Source of the DNA: Congzhengia sp045635085
GTDB taxonomy: Bacteria > Bacillota > Clostridia > UBA1381 > UBA9506
DNA length: 64,000 bases
Direction of reading: 5' to 3'
Assembly: GCA_045635085.1 (NCBI GenBank)
Contig: JAZRBM010000013.1
Coordinates: 310,001 to 374,000 of the forward strand
The translations under genes and the position numbers were made by a program. Numbering within the stretch: the first letter of the stretch is position 1; every line of letters begins with the position of its first letter. This document shows, in pieces, positions 49,966-58,657 of the stretch. A model generated the notes under the pieces. That model saw only the letters and a list, made by a program, of their open reading frames with translations. It ran no database searches and was not told where the DNA came from.

Positions 49966-49994
49966 TTGCAAAATTACATTTAGCATGATAGAAT
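49966..49994 (+). promoter_or_regulatory. Sigma-A promoter of the CDF transporter gene
   Basis: TTGCAA (49966-49971), 17 bases, TAGAAT (49989-49994) with extended TGA in front, about 20 bases before the GAGGTG RBS. Confidence 0.72.
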
Positions 49995-50025
49995 ATATGT
50001 ATTATGACTTTCGAGGTGTATTATT

Positions 50026-51216
50026 TTGTTTATTAGATTTTTGGTACGTACGTTTATTCGCAATTATGATGATGTTGATAGCGCGTCTGTTCGTGCATCG
50101 TATGGTGTGTTCGGCGGGATTTTAGGCATTATATGCAACATTATTCTCTTTATAATAAAATTTGCCATAGGCACAGTAATCAATTCCATCGCTATAATTT
50201 CTGACTCTTTTAACAATCTGTCTGATATGGGTTCCTCGGTAGTAACTATGATCGGCGCGCGTCTTAGCAATCAGCGTCCCGACGCCGAGCACCCCTTCGG
50301 TCACGGTAGGTTTGAATATATATGCTCTTTGATTGTTTCGTTTATTATCATTACAATGGGTTTTGAATTAGTTAAATCTTCAATAGGAAAAATCATATCA
50401 CCCACGACCCCAGGCTTTAACCCATTGCTTTTAGGGATTTTAATCGTATCTGTTTTAATTAAGCTATGGATGTTTTTTGCTGTCAAATTTTTAGGAAAAA
50501 CAATAAACTCTGATGTGCTTTTAGCTACATCTACCGACAGTTTTAATGATGCCATTGCTACATCTACGGTTATTATTTCTGTTGTTTTGTGTAAATTTCT
50601 GCCCCCTGTAATTGACGGAATTGCAGGACTCGCTGTCGCTGTGCTTATCTGTGTTTCTGGTGTAAAGCTTGCATGGGAAACAATCGGCACACTTTTAGGA
50701 ACATCACCAGACCCCGCTGTGATAAATAAAATAGCAGAAATTATCCTGTCAAACGAAGAAATTTTAGGCATTCACGATCTTATCGTGCACGACTACGGTC
50801 CAGGAAGAACACTCGCCTCTGTTCATGCAGAGGTTTCTTGTGAAAAATCGGCAATTATGCTACACGAAATAATTGATGCTTTAGAGATTAAAATCATGGA
50901 AGAATTAGGTATAGAAACAGTCATTCATACAGACCCGATATTAATAAGTGACGATAAGGTCAACACAACAAAAGAAATGGTTAAAAACATTCTGGCAGAA
51001 ATTAATCCTGAGCTTGGCATGCACGATTTTCGTATGACAGACGGAGAAAACAGGATTAACCTTATTTTTGATTTAGAAGTACCATTTAACCTCAGCGAAA
51101 GCGACAGAGCAGATGTAATCAAAATAATTAACGAAAAGATCCAAAAAGAGGACAGTCGCTTTGCCTGCTTTATAAAGGTCGACTATAAACCGTCATATAA
51201 TTTACATATTAAGTAA
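50026..51216 (+). CDS. Cation diffusion facilitator (CDF) family transporter
   Basis: A 396-residue CDF exporter of divalent metals (Zn, Mn, Fe or Co) in exchange for protons. Six membrane helices in residues 30-215 with metal-site IISDSFNNLSDMGSS (helix 2) and the partner STDSFNDAIATS (helix 5); HPFGHGRFEYI is the family loop. The cytoplasmic domain (220-300) contains IHDLIVHDYGPGRTLASVHAE. A further ~80 residues after it (MVKNILAEINPELGMHDFRM) look like a second, partial copy of that domain, as in other clostridial members. TTG start with GAGGTG. Metal specificity cannot be called. Confidence 0.93.
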   Translation: MFIRFLVRTFIRNYDDVDSASVRASYGVFGGILGIICNIILFIIKFAIGTVINSIAIISDSFNNLSDMGSSVVTMIGARLSNQRPDAEHPFGHGRFEYICSLIVSFIIITMGFELVKSSIGKIISPTTPGFNPLLLGILIVSVLIKLWMFFAVKFLGKTINSDVLLATSTDSFNDAIATSTVIISVVLCKFLPPVIDGIAGLAVAVLICVSGVKLAWETIGTLLGTSPDPAVINKIAEIILSNEEILGIHDLIVHDYGPGRTLASVHAEVSCEKSAIMLHEIIDALEIKIMEELGIETVIHTDPILISDDKVNTTKEMVKNILAEINPELGMHDFRMTDGENRINLIFDLEVPFNLSESDRADVIKIINEKIQKEDSRFACFIKVDYKPSYNLHIK

Positions 51217-51256
51217 AAATGTGACAAATGTTCACAAAAAGTTCAACACCTTGACA

Positions 51257-51285
51257 TTGACGATTTTGCTCTGCAATGCTATAAT
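51257..51285 (+). promoter_or_regulatory. Sigma-A promoter of the AbrB-like gene
   Basis: TTGACG (51257-51262), 17 bases, TATAAT (51280-51285) with extended TGC. A second TTGACA six bases upstream (51251) overlaps it. Confidence 0.85.
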
Positions 51286-51317
51286 TAGACTAAACAAAAT
51301 TTAAGGGGATGAGTTTT

Positions 51318-51554
51318 ATGAAATCAACAGGTATCGTGAGAAAAGTGGATGAATTAGGAAGAATTGTTTTACCGATAGAATTAAGAAGAACATTAGATAT
51401 TGCAGAAAAAGACTCGTTGGAAATTTATGTTGATGACAATAGAATAATCTTAAAAAAATATGAACCCACATGTGTTTTTTGTGGCAGTTCTAAAGACGTG
51501 CTGACATTTAAGGGCAAAAATATCTGTCCGGCATGTCTTAGTGAATTAAAATAA
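51318..51554 (+). CDS. AbrB/SpoVT-family regulator with C-terminal zinc ribbon
   Basis: A 78-residue transition-state-type regulator. Residues 1-48 form the swapped-hairpin DNA-binding domain (STGIVRKVDELGRIVLPIEL, then LEIYVDDNRIILKKY). The C-terminus CVFCGSSKD and CPACLSELK is a four-Cys zinc ribbon, common in clostridial AbrB-like proteins but absent from B. subtilis AbrB. ATG 51318 is preferred: AAGGGG is 9 bases away, while ATG 51309 abuts it. Strong consensus promoter and terminator, so monocistronic and probably well expressed. In related organisms such proteins repress sporulation or surface genes; targets here are unknown. Confidence 0.92.
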   Translation: MKSTGIVRKVDELGRIVLPIELRRTLDIAEKDSLEIYVDDNRIILKKYEPTCVFCGSSKDVLTFKGKNICPACLSELK

Positions 51555-51566
51555 TTAGTTGATAAA

Positions 51567-51600
51567 AATAATGGTGGTAGAATATTCTACCACCATTATT
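51567..51600. terminator. Bidirectional intrinsic terminator
   Basis: Perfect 34-base palindrome (17-bp arms) with T-rich flanks between the convergent AbrB-like gene and the SDR gene; it overlaps the SDR stop codon. Confidence 0.92.
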
Positions 51601-52366
51601 TTATTTTTTTACTCTGTATTACATAAAGCACTTTAGCTAAAAATCTATCCGACAAAAAATGCCTTAAAGTAGCGCTTATCTTCATCAGCGTTCCCGGTAT
51701 TATGACTTCTTTACCCTTTAGAAATTTATCTATTGCATATTGTGCCACTTTTTTACTTTCAAGTAAAATACCGCTTTTTAAAAGTTCATCGCCAGTACCG
51801 AATTTAACCGATGCAACTTGCTCAAACTCGGTTTTAACAGGGCCGGGACAAAGCACGCTTATGCTAACATTGCTTTTTTGTCTTCTTAGCTCTTCTGCCA
51901 CCGACTGTGACAACCTTAATACGTATGCTTTTGTGGCGTAGTATGCTGAAAAACGAGGACCAGGAAAAAATGCAGCAATCGACGCTACATTTAAGATTTT
52001 ACCACTGTTTTTCTTTGTAAATTCTTTAACAAAAAGCTTTGTTAGCATATGTACAGCGCGGGTGTTTGTATCGAGCATTTTTATCTCCTGGTATAAATCT
52101 GTGTCTACAAAATCACCGAAAACCCCAAAGCCTGCATTGTTTATTAAAATATCAACATCAGGAGCAAACTTTGCAAGCTCTACGCACTGCTCTGGATCTG
52201 AAACATCACAACAAACCGTTGTAACGCAAGTTGTGAGTTCTTTTTTTAATTCACTTAATCTTTCTTCTCTTCGTGCAACTGCTATTATATCATAGCCTCG
52301 CTTTGAAAGTTCATGCGCCATATCCCATCCAAGCCCAGAACTTGCACCTGTAATCAAAGCCTTCAT
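51596..52366 (-). CDS. Short-chain dehydrogenase/reductase (SDR)
   Basis: A 256-residue classical SDR. NADP-type cofactor motif TGASSGLGWDMA (TGxxxGxG), acidic/basic discrimination at VARREERL favouring NADP, NNAGFGVFG, active-site serine in NVASIAAFF, and catalytic Y/K in YYATKAYVL. The C-terminal part is DltE/YqjQ-like (VSVLCPGPVKTEFE-type loop, ends in a hydrophobic tail ILRHFLSDRF). Substrate unknown. GGGGTGAGGGT before ATG. It follows atpC by 57 bases with no terminator visible, so it may be read through from the ATP synthase operon. Confidence 0.9.
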   Translation of the reverse strand: MKALITGASSGLGWDMAHELSKRGYDIIAVARREERLSELKKELTTCVTTVCCDVSDPEQCVELAKFAPDVDILINNAGFGVFGDFVDTDLYQEIKMLDTNTRAVHMLTKLFVKEFTKKNSGKILNVASIAAFFPGPRFSAYYATKAYVLRLSQSVAEELRRQKSNVSISVLCPGPVKTEFEQVASVKFGTGDELLKSGILLESKKVAQYAIDKFLKGKEVIIPGTLMKISATLRHFLSDRFLAKVLYVIQSKKIK

Positions 52367-52423
52367 ACCCTCACCCCTGCCAAGTTTTAAAATTTAATCT
52401 ATACGCCGTCTAAATGACATAGA

Positions 52424-52693
52424 TCAATCAGAGGATATCCACTCTGCACTGCCTGACATTAAGGTTACATCCTTTGTTGTTACGCTTAGAAGTCCTCTTT
52501 TAACATCGAGTTTTCTTGTGTTACCATCTGCAAATTCTATGCGACATTCACAAGTCACAACAGAAGTCACAAAAGGAGTATGGTTTGCCATAACAGCAAG
52601 TTCACCCTCTACTCCTCTTAGTGAAACTTTTACAATATCGCCCCTGTAAAGGTCTCCATCTGGCGTTGTTATAACAAATTCAAATGTTTTCAT
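52424..52693 (-). CDS. atpC: F1Fo ATP synthase epsilon subunit, short form
   Basis: Epsilon subunit of the rotor stalk, only 89 residues. It has the N-terminal beta-sandwich (FEFVITTPDGDLYRGD, GEGELAVMANHTPF-type loop, RGLLSVTTKDVTLMS) but stops where the family normally continues with a C-terminal two-helix domain of about 45 residues. That domain is the part that inhibits ATP hydrolysis and can bind ATP. The stop is clear and followed by noncoding sequence. The start ATG overlaps the atpD stop by one base (TAATG). Confidence 0.93.
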   Translation of the reverse strand: MKTFEFVITTPDGDLYRGDIVKVSLRGVEGELAVMANHTPFVTSVVTCECRIEFADGNTRKLDVKRGLLSVTTKDVTLMSGSAEWISSD

Positions 52694-54090
52694 TATACCA
52701 CCTTTTTTGCCTTTTCAACCGCTTCTTCAATAGTTCCTACGAACAAAAATGCAGATTCAGGCAAATCATCATGCTTACCTTCAATAATTTCTTTAAAGCC
52801 CCTTATAGTTTCTGAAAGAGGTACGTACGTTCCGGGAATACCTATAAACTTTTCAGATACATGGAATGGCTGTGATAAATATCTTTGAATTTTTCTCGCC
52901 CTCTGGACTAAAAGTTTATCATCATCAGAAAGTTCATCCATACCCATAATTGCTATAATATCCATAAGTTCATTATATCTTTGAAGTATTCTCTGAACTT
53001 CACGCGCAACACTATAGTGCTCTTGTCCTAAAATATCTGCAGACAAAATACGGCTTGTAGACTCAAGCGGGTCAACTGCAGGATAAATACCCTGAGATGC
53101 TATATTACGTGATAAAACTGTAGTTGCATCAAGGTGTGCAAAAGTTGTCGCCGGCGCAGGGTCAGTCAGGTCATCTGCAGGAACATATACTGCCTGGATA
53201 GATGTTATTGAGCCTTTTTTAGTTGATGTTATTCTTTCCTGAAGCATACCCATTTCATTAGCAAGTGTAGGCTGGTAGCCAACTGCTGACGGCATTCTTC
53301 CAAGAAGTGCCGACACTTCAGAACCTGCCTGTGTGAATCTGAAAATGTTATCTATGAACAAAAGAACGTCCTGTCCTTCCTCTTCACGAAAATACTCTGC
53401 CATAGTAAGTCCTGAAAGCCCAACTCTCATTCTTGCTCCGGGTGGCTCATTCATCTGTCCATAGACCAGCGTAGTATTTGCCAAAACACCAGATTCCATC
53501 ATTTCGTTATATAAGTCATTGCCTTCTCTTGTACGTTCGCCTACACCTGTAAATACAGATAATCCGCCATGCTCTTTGGCAATGTTATTAATCAATTCCA
53601 TAATCAATACTGTTTTGCCAACACCCGCTCCGCCAAAAAGACCTATCTTTCCGCCTTTTGAATAAGGACAGAGCAAATCAATTACTTTTATTCCTGTTTC
53701 GAGTATTTCTGTCGATGTCGAAAGCTCAGAATAATCAGGTGCAGGTCTGTGAATATCCCATTTTTCTACATCTTCAAGTGCGGGCTTATTGTCAACAGGG
53801 TCTCCTAATACATTAAAAATTCTTCCCAGGGTTTTTCTTCCGACAGGTACACTTATTGCTTTTTGTGTATCCAAAACCTCGGTTCCTCTTGACAAACCAT
53901 CCGTTGATGACATAGCAATACATCGTACTGTATTATCTCCAATGTGTTGCGCAACCTCAACTGTTAAGGTTTTTTTCCCCATGTTTATAACAAGTGCGTT
54001 ATATATTGCAGGCAAATTTCCCTCTTCAAAACGAACATCTACTACAGGTCCCATAACCTGCACAACATTGCCTTTTAACACATTCGACAT
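52693..54090 (-). CDS. atpD: F1Fo ATP synthase beta subunit
   Basis: Catalytic subunit, 465 residues. Walker A GGAGVGKTVLI, the catalytic Glu in VGERTREGNDLY, Walker B DVLLFIDNIFRFTQAGSEVS split over two strands, and DELSDDDKLLVQRARKI near the DELSEED switch. Start RBS GGAG. Lies between atpG (12-base gap) and atpC (1-base overlap). Confidence 0.98.
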   Translation of the reverse strand: MSNVLKGNVVQVMGPVVDVRFEEGNLPAIYNALVINMGKKTLTVEVAQHIGDNTVRCIAMSSTDGLSRGTEVLDTQKAISVPVGRKTLGRIFNVLGDPVDNKPALEDVEKWDIHRPAPDYSELSTSTEILETGIKVIDLLCPYSKGGKIGLFGGAGVGKTVLIMELINNIAKEHGGLSVFTGVGERTREGNDLYNEMMESGVLANTTLVYGQMNEPPGARMRVGLSGLTMAEYFREEEGQDVLLFIDNIFRFTQAGSEVSALLGRMPSAVGYQPTLANEMGMLQERITSTKKGSITSIQAVYVPADDLTDPAPATTFAHLDATTVLSRNIASQGIYPAVDPLESTSRILSADILGQEHYSVAREVQRILQRYNELMDIIAIMGMDELSDDDKLLVQRARKIQRYLSQPFHVSEKFIGIPGTYVPLSETIRGFKEIIEGKHDDLPESAFLFVGTIEEAVEKAKKVV

Positions 54091-54102
54091 TTTTCTATCT
54101 CC

Positions 54103-54906
54103 TTACATACCGCTTCCGGCTACTATTTCTGTTATTTCCTGAGTTATTGTGCCTTGTCTTGCACGATTGTATTCAAGCCTTAAATTATCTATCATTTCTC
54201 CTGCATTTTTCCCTGCAGAATCCATTGCAAACCGCCTTGCAACAACCTCGCAAGTAAAGCTTTCTCTTACAGCCTCAAGTATTTTTGAAGCAATATACTC
54301 TTCTATAACTGCTTCTAAAATGGTCCTCTCATCTGGTTCAAAGATGATATCTGTTTTAGACTCTGTTTGCCTTTTTTCTAAAGGCAAAATCCATGTGATT
54401 TCAGGATACTGTACCATCATAGATTTATATTTTGTAGAAACAATACCTATCTTCTCATACTTGCCGCATTTAAACTCATCACAAAGGTTCTGTGCCATTT
54501 TTATTGCATCCTGATACGAAAACTCCTCTGCTTTTACCACATCTTTTCCATATCTTTCAGATGCCCTCTTACCAATGGTTATCACATGGGTAAAATTAAC
54601 CGTTTCCATCAGCCTGAATATATTAGAATTATATCCCCCTGCAAGTCCGCGGTCACCCGCTATCACAACAAGGCATACATTCTTTTCGCTTCCACTTTTC
54701 ATATATTCGCTCTTTTCGCATGCTTTAGATGAAGAGAGCATGCTAATGGTCGTTTCCATAGCACTCGTATATTCACGACTTTTGAGCATAGCTTTGGTCG
54801 CACCGCGAATTTTTGCTGATGCAACAAGTCCCATCGCCTTTGTCAGGTGCAATGTAGAATCAACGCTTTTGATACGATTCTTTAGCTTTTTAATATCTGT
54901 ACCCAT
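54103..54906 (-). CDS. atpG: F1Fo ATP synthase gamma subunit
   Basis: Central rotor shaft, 267 residues, somewhat shorter than the usual 280-290. Conserved N-terminal helix (IKKLKNRIKSVDSTLHLTKA, MGLVASAKIRGA) and C-terminal helix (RFAMDSAGKNAGEMIDNL, RARQGTITQEITEIVAGS) that form the coiled coil inside the alpha/beta ring, and VIAGDRGLAGGYNSNIF. RBS GGAG before ATG; 4 bases downstream of atpA. Confidence 0.97.
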   Translation of the reverse strand: MGTDIKKLKNRIKSVDSTLHLTKAMGLVASAKIRGATKAMLKSREYTSAMETTISMLSSSKACEKSEYMKSGSEKNVCLVVIAGDRGLAGGYNSNIFRLMETVNFTHVITIGKRASERYGKDVVKAEEFSYQDAIKMAQNLCDEFKCGKYEKIGIVSTKYKSMMVQYPEITWILPLEKRQTESKTDIIFEPDERTILEAVIEEYIASKILEAVRESFTCEVVARRFAMDSAGKNAGEMIDNLRLEYNRARQGTITQEITEIVAGSGM

Positions 54907-54910
54907 AATA

Positions 54911-56404
54911 TCACTCCTTCATTTCCTGAAGGGCTTTTTTGAGGTTAGAAATATCTTCATCATCAAAGAAATTGCTCTCAAATCTCTTCAAGAGTGGTTC
55001 ATAATCCCTTTCAAGCAATTCATAGAGTTTATTTTCGTAATCTGATACTTTTTCTACCTCTACATCATTGAGATAACCATTAACAACTGCATAAACAATC
55101 GCAACCTGACAACCTATTCTCACTGGGTTGTTCTTCTTTTGCTTTAAAACTTCAACAATTCTTTCTCCCAGCGCAAGACGTTTTTTGGTATCCTCATCAA
55201 GGTCACTTCCAAACTGAGCAAACGCCTGAAGTTCACGATATTGAGCGTACAAAAGCTTAAGTTCACCTGAAACCTTTTTCATAGCTTTAAGCTGTGCAGA
55301 ACCACCTACACGGCTTACGGATATACCGGGGTTTATAGCAGGCATAATTCCCGCATGAAAAAGTTCTGTTTCAAGAAAAATCTGTCCATCTGTTATTGAA
55401 ATTACGTTAGTCGGAATATATGCAGAAACATCGCCCGCCTGAGTTTCAATAATGGGCAGTGCGGTAATTGAACCACCGCCGTATTCTTCTGATACACGGG
55501 CCGCTCTTTCAAGTAATCTTGAATGCAGATAAAATACATCACCAGGATATGCCTCTCTGCCTGGCGGACGGCGAATAAGCAATGAAAGTGCGCGATATGC
55601 TATTGCATGCTTTGACAAATCGTCATAAATTATCAGCACATCTTTTCCCTGCTCCATAAAATATTCTGCCATAGCGCAACCTGAATATGGCGCAATATAC
55701 TGGATTGGTGCCATTTCAGAAGCAGAAGCAGAAACAACGATTGTATATTCCATAGCTCCTGCATTTGTTAATGTATTAACCAGCTGTGCAACAGCAGTAT
55801 TCTTTTGTCCGATTGCAACATATATACATATTACATCGGTATTTTTCTGATTTATTATTGTATCAATTACAATTTCTGTTTTACCGGTCTGTCTGTCTCC
55901 TATAATAAGCTCTCTTTGACCTCTTCCTATCGGAATCATACTGTCTATAGCTTTGATTCCCGTTTGAAGCGGAACAGAAACGCTCTGTCTTTCAATAATT
56001 CCGGGTGCCTCTGACTCAATAGGTCTTGTACTTGTTGTTTTAATCGGTCCTTTGCCGTCAATAGGATTGCCTAAAGCACCAACAACTCTGCCTATTAATT
56101 CTTCACCAACAGGCACAGAAACAACCTTTCCTGTTCGATAAACCTTAGAACCCTCGTGTATATCATTCGTATCAGACAAAAGTGCAACAGAAACAGTTTC
56201 ATTTTCAAGGTTTTGTGCCATACCGATGCTTCCATCTTCAAACTCTAAAAGTTCACTTGACATACAAGCTCTGAGTCCGTAAACTTTAGCGATACCGTCA
56301 CCTACTAAAATTACCGTACCTGTTTCCTGCATTTCCATTTTAGATTCATAATTCTTTATTTGTTCTTTTATGATCTGGCTTATTTCATCAGGTCTTAAAT
56401 TCAT
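54911..56404 (-). CDS. atpA: F1Fo ATP synthase alpha subunit
   Basis: Regulatory nucleotide-binding subunit, 497 residues. N-terminal MNLRPDEISQIIKEQIKNYE, Walker A GDRQTGKTEIV, IYDDLSKHAIAYR, RPPGREAYPGDVFYLHSRLL and the arginine finger region NPGISVSRVGGSAQ. Its start overlaps the atpH stop by 4 bases. Confidence 0.98.
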   Translation of the reverse strand: MNLRPDEISQIIKEQIKNYESKMEMQETGTVILVGDGIAKVYGLRACMSSELLEFEDGSIGMAQNLENETVSVALLSDTNDIHEGSKVYRTGKVVSVPVGEELIGRVVGALGNPIDGKGPIKTTSTRPIESEAPGIIERQSVSVPLQTGIKAIDSMIPIGRGQRELIIGDRQTGKTEIVIDTIINQKNTDVICIYVAIGQKNTAVAQLVNTLTNAGAMEYTIVVSASASEMAPIQYIAPYSGCAMAEYFMEQGKDVLIIYDDLSKHAIAYRALSLLIRRPPGREAYPGDVFYLHSRLLERAARVSEEYGGGSITALPIIETQAGDVSAYIPTNVISITDGQIFLETELFHAGIMPAINPGISVSRVGGSAQLKAMKKVSGELKLLYAQYRELQAFAQFGSDLDEDTKKRLALGERIVEVLKQKKNNPVRIGCQVAIVYAVVNGYLNDVEVEKVSDYENKLYELLERDYEPLLKRFESNFFDDEDISNLKKALQEMKE

Positions 56405-56931
56405 TTATCTATCACATCCTTTATATTATCAAGATGTCCTTTGATACTTGCATCGAATGTTTTGCCATCAAGCTCTACAATCAGTCCGCCTAATATAGAC
56501 TTATCAACTCTGCATTCAAGCAATACAGTATGAGAACTCATCTTCTCTAATTTTTCTTTTAATGCTGTTTTTTCTTGTTCATTTAATTCTACTGCGCTTA
56601 TAACCTCTGCAGTTAAACATTTGTTCATTTCGTTCAGCAGATTTTTATATTCTGATACGCATTCATTAAAATGTTTAATATATCTTTTTTCGCATAGCAA
56701 TTTAACAAAAGATATAACCTCAACAGGTATTTTCTTAGAAAAAGCATTATTTAACGCACGAAGTCTTTCGTCTAAAGGTATACTTGGCGATGACAAAAAC
56801 AGAGTATACTCAGGATTTTCAGAAAAAACCTGTATTAATACATCTAAAGCCTCTTCGTACTTTTTTTCGCTCTTGCTCTCTAACGCCAACTCAAACAGCG
56901 CTTTAGAATATTCCTTAGCTATCTCACTCAT
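56401..56931 (-). CDS. atpH: F1Fo ATP synthase delta subunit
   Basis: Peripheral-stalk subunit joining F1 to the b subunits, 176 residues. Typical N-terminus (SEIAKEYSKALFELALE) and C-terminus (ECRVDKSILGGLIVELDGKTFDAS split). Overlaps atpF by 8 bases and atpA by 4, so the three are translationally coupled. Confidence 0.95.
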   Translation of the reverse strand: MSEIAKEYSKALFELALESKSEKKYEEALDVLIQVFSENPEYTLFLSSPSIPLDERLRALNNAFSKKIPVEVISFVKLLCEKRYIKHFNECVSEYKNLLNEMNKCLTAEVISAVELNEQEKTALKEKLEKMSSHTVLLECRVDKSILGGLIVELDGKTFDASIKGHLDNIKDVIDK

Positions 56932-57430
56932 TTACATCACCTATCTTCTTGATAAATGAATCTATAAGCTCTCTATGGTCTTCTGTGTTGATTTCTCTTT
57001 CTAAGAGCTTGTTAGCAAGTATAGCTGAAACCTCAACAATCTCTTGTTTGATTTCTTCTTCAGCCTTTTTCTTTTCGTATATAACCTGATTTTCAGCCTG
57101 ACGGATAATTCCTTCTGCCTGCTGTTTTGCCTTTAAAACAATAGCATCGCTTTGTCTTTTTGCACTGTCCTGCGCTTTTTTCAGCATCTCATCAGTCTCA
57201 TCTTTGATAGTACTGATTTTTTCGTCCCAAAAAATCTTATTTTCTTCTGCAATGCGTTTTGCTTCATTTGCGTCGTTATATCTTTCATCAAGTTCATTCT
57301 GCCTGTTTAACAGCATTTTATTAACAGGCTTAAAAAGAAACTTTTTGATGATAAGAAAAAGGATTATTAAATTTAATAATGAAATTAATATCTGCCATAT
57401 ATTTACAGAAATAACTTCTAAATTTTGCAT
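56924..57430 (-). CDS. atpF: F1Fo ATP synthase b subunit
   Basis: Peripheral stalk, 168 residues: one membrane helix (about 10-30, WQILISLLNLIILFLIIKKF) followed by FKPVNKMLLNRQ and a long Glu/Lys/Ala-rich coiled coil. Only one b-type gene is present, so a b2 homodimer is expected. GGAGAGTG before ATG. Confidence 0.95.
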   Translation of the reverse strand: MQNLEVISVNIWQILISLLNLIILFLIIKKFLFKPVNKMLLNRQNELDERYNDANEAKRIAEENKIFWDEKISTIKDETDEMLKKAQDSAKRQSDAIVLKAKQQAEGIIRQAENQVIYEKKKAEEEIKQEIVEVSAILANKLLEREINTEDHRELIDSFIKKIGDVNE

Positions 57431-57473
57431 GATTTTTCACTCTCCGAGCCGCTGTGCTTAATTATTTACTGGC

Positions 57474-57758
57474 TTAACCAATTGTAGAAATAAGTATATC
57501 TATAAATCTTCCCGGTGCAACAAACAGAAGAAGAATTGCCACAACGAGAGCATAAAGACCTGTTGTCTCGGCAATAGCACAACCCATAAGCATTGTAGAT
57601 GTTACATCTCCCTTGCTTTCAGGCTGACGGCCTATAGCCTCACACGCCTTTGCTACAGCATTACCTTCACCTATACCAGGACCGATACCTGCTATCATAG
57701 CAGTACCTGCACCCAAAGCACAACATCCTAAAATAATACCAATTGCAATTTCTAACAT
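57474..57758 (-). CDS. atpE: F1Fo ATP synthase c subunit, two-carboxylate Na+-type
   Basis: Rotor-ring proteolipid, 94 residues: two membrane helices joined by the cytoplasmic loop GRQPE. The ion site carries E31 in GIGEGN on helix 1 and E64 in AETTGLY on helix 2, with T65, T66 and Y69. Sodium c rings of Ilyobacter have Gln at the first position; a Glu there gives the two-carboxylate site described for the Na+-driven ring of Fusobacterium nucleatum. Proton rings normally lack the polar Ser/Thr-Thr pair after the Glu. Na+ coupling is therefore the likely reading. AGGAGG before ATG. Extra residues after helix 2 (PGRFIDILISTIG) make it slightly longer than usual. Confidence 0.95.
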   Translation of the reverse strand: MLEIAIGIILGCCALGAGTAMIAGIGPGIGEGNAVAKACEAIGRQPESKGDVTSTMLMGCAIAETTGLYALVVAILLLFVAPGRFIDILISTIG

Positions 57759-57778
57759 AAAACTACCTCCTAATTTTT

Positions 57779-58657
57779 TTACGCAACTTTGCGTTTTTTT
57801 CTTTTCATATACAATTCGTAAGGAAAACCTCCCGAAATATACATCATTGTAAGCATTGCAAAAATATATGCCTGAAGCAACCCACTGAAAACATCAAAAT
57901 AAATTGACAAAACTGCAGGAATACCTATCTGCAGAAATGGTATATTTCCCAAAAAACCAGGCAACGCGCCAAATACTATATTTGACAATCCCTGAAGTCC
58001 TGTTGCAATAAGTACAGATATAACTGAACCTGAAAGCACATTTCCGTAATGACGAAAAGCCATTGATATCGGAGTTGCAACTTCACTGATTATATTAAGA
58101 GGCGCCATCAAAGCAGGATTTGCAAAACTCTTCATATACTCTAGCAGGCCGCACTTCATTTTATAATATGTTATCAGTATAAATACGAGTATTGCCCAAC
58201 CGGCAACTATATTAATATCCGACGTAGGCGGATATAAACCAAACAAGCTTATTAAACTTGAAAATCCTGAAAGCGCCAGGATCGAAACAACAAACGGAGC
58301 AAAAAGCGTAAAGTATTCTCCCATATTTCCAATAACAATATCTTTGCTCTTTTGAACTATCATCTCTGCAAAATGGTGTCTTTTAAGCCATATCCCAGAA
58401 TTTATTCCATGCGTTAAATACAAACACAAAAAAAGCACTGAAAGCATAACCATCGCTGAATTTATCTGAGATTCGGTAATTGGCAGATTCTGGACAGGCA
58501 TCTTTACAGTAAAGAAAATTGCAGCTCCTGAAATTACAATCCCCTCTTTTAGTGGAGATGTTAAGATTTTGAGCAAAATACTAAAACAAATCGGAGCAAT
58601 CATCAAGACAATTAAAAAAGCGTCAACTATTTTAAATTTGCGATTTGGTTTAGTCAT
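57779..58657 (-). CDS. atpB: F1Fo ATP synthase a subunit
   Basis: Stator subunit with the ion half-channels, 292 residues. A hydrophobic N-terminal helix, then five to six helices. The essential arginine is in MAFRHYGNVLSGSVI, and the last helices contain IYFDVFSGLLQAYIFAMLT. An elongated N-terminal and extracellular part (GIVISGAAIFFTVKMPVQN) fits clostridial members. Overlaps the upstream atpI-like gene by 4 bases (ATGA). Confidence 0.95.
   Translation of the reverse strand: MTKPNRKFKIVDAFLIVLMIAPICFSILLKILTSPLKEGIVISGAAIFFTVKMPVQNLPITESQINSAMVMLSVLFLCLYLTHGINSGIWLKRHHFAEMIVQKSKDIVIGNMGEYFTLFAPFVVSILALSGFSSLISLFGLYPPTSDINIVAGWAILVFILITYYKMKCGLLEYMKSFANPALMAPLNIISEVATPISMAFRHYGNVLSGSVISVLIATGLQGLSNIVFGALPGFLGNIPFLQIGIPAVLSIYFDVFSGLLQAYIFAMLTMMYISGGFPYELYMKRKKRKVA

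Noticed and set aside
50301..50771. Minus-strand open frame opposite the CDF gene
   Set aside because: Antisense of conserved membrane segments; no RBS or homology.
54575..55045. Plus-strand frame across the atpG-atpA junction
   Set aside because: Spans two conserved genes in antisense; no support.
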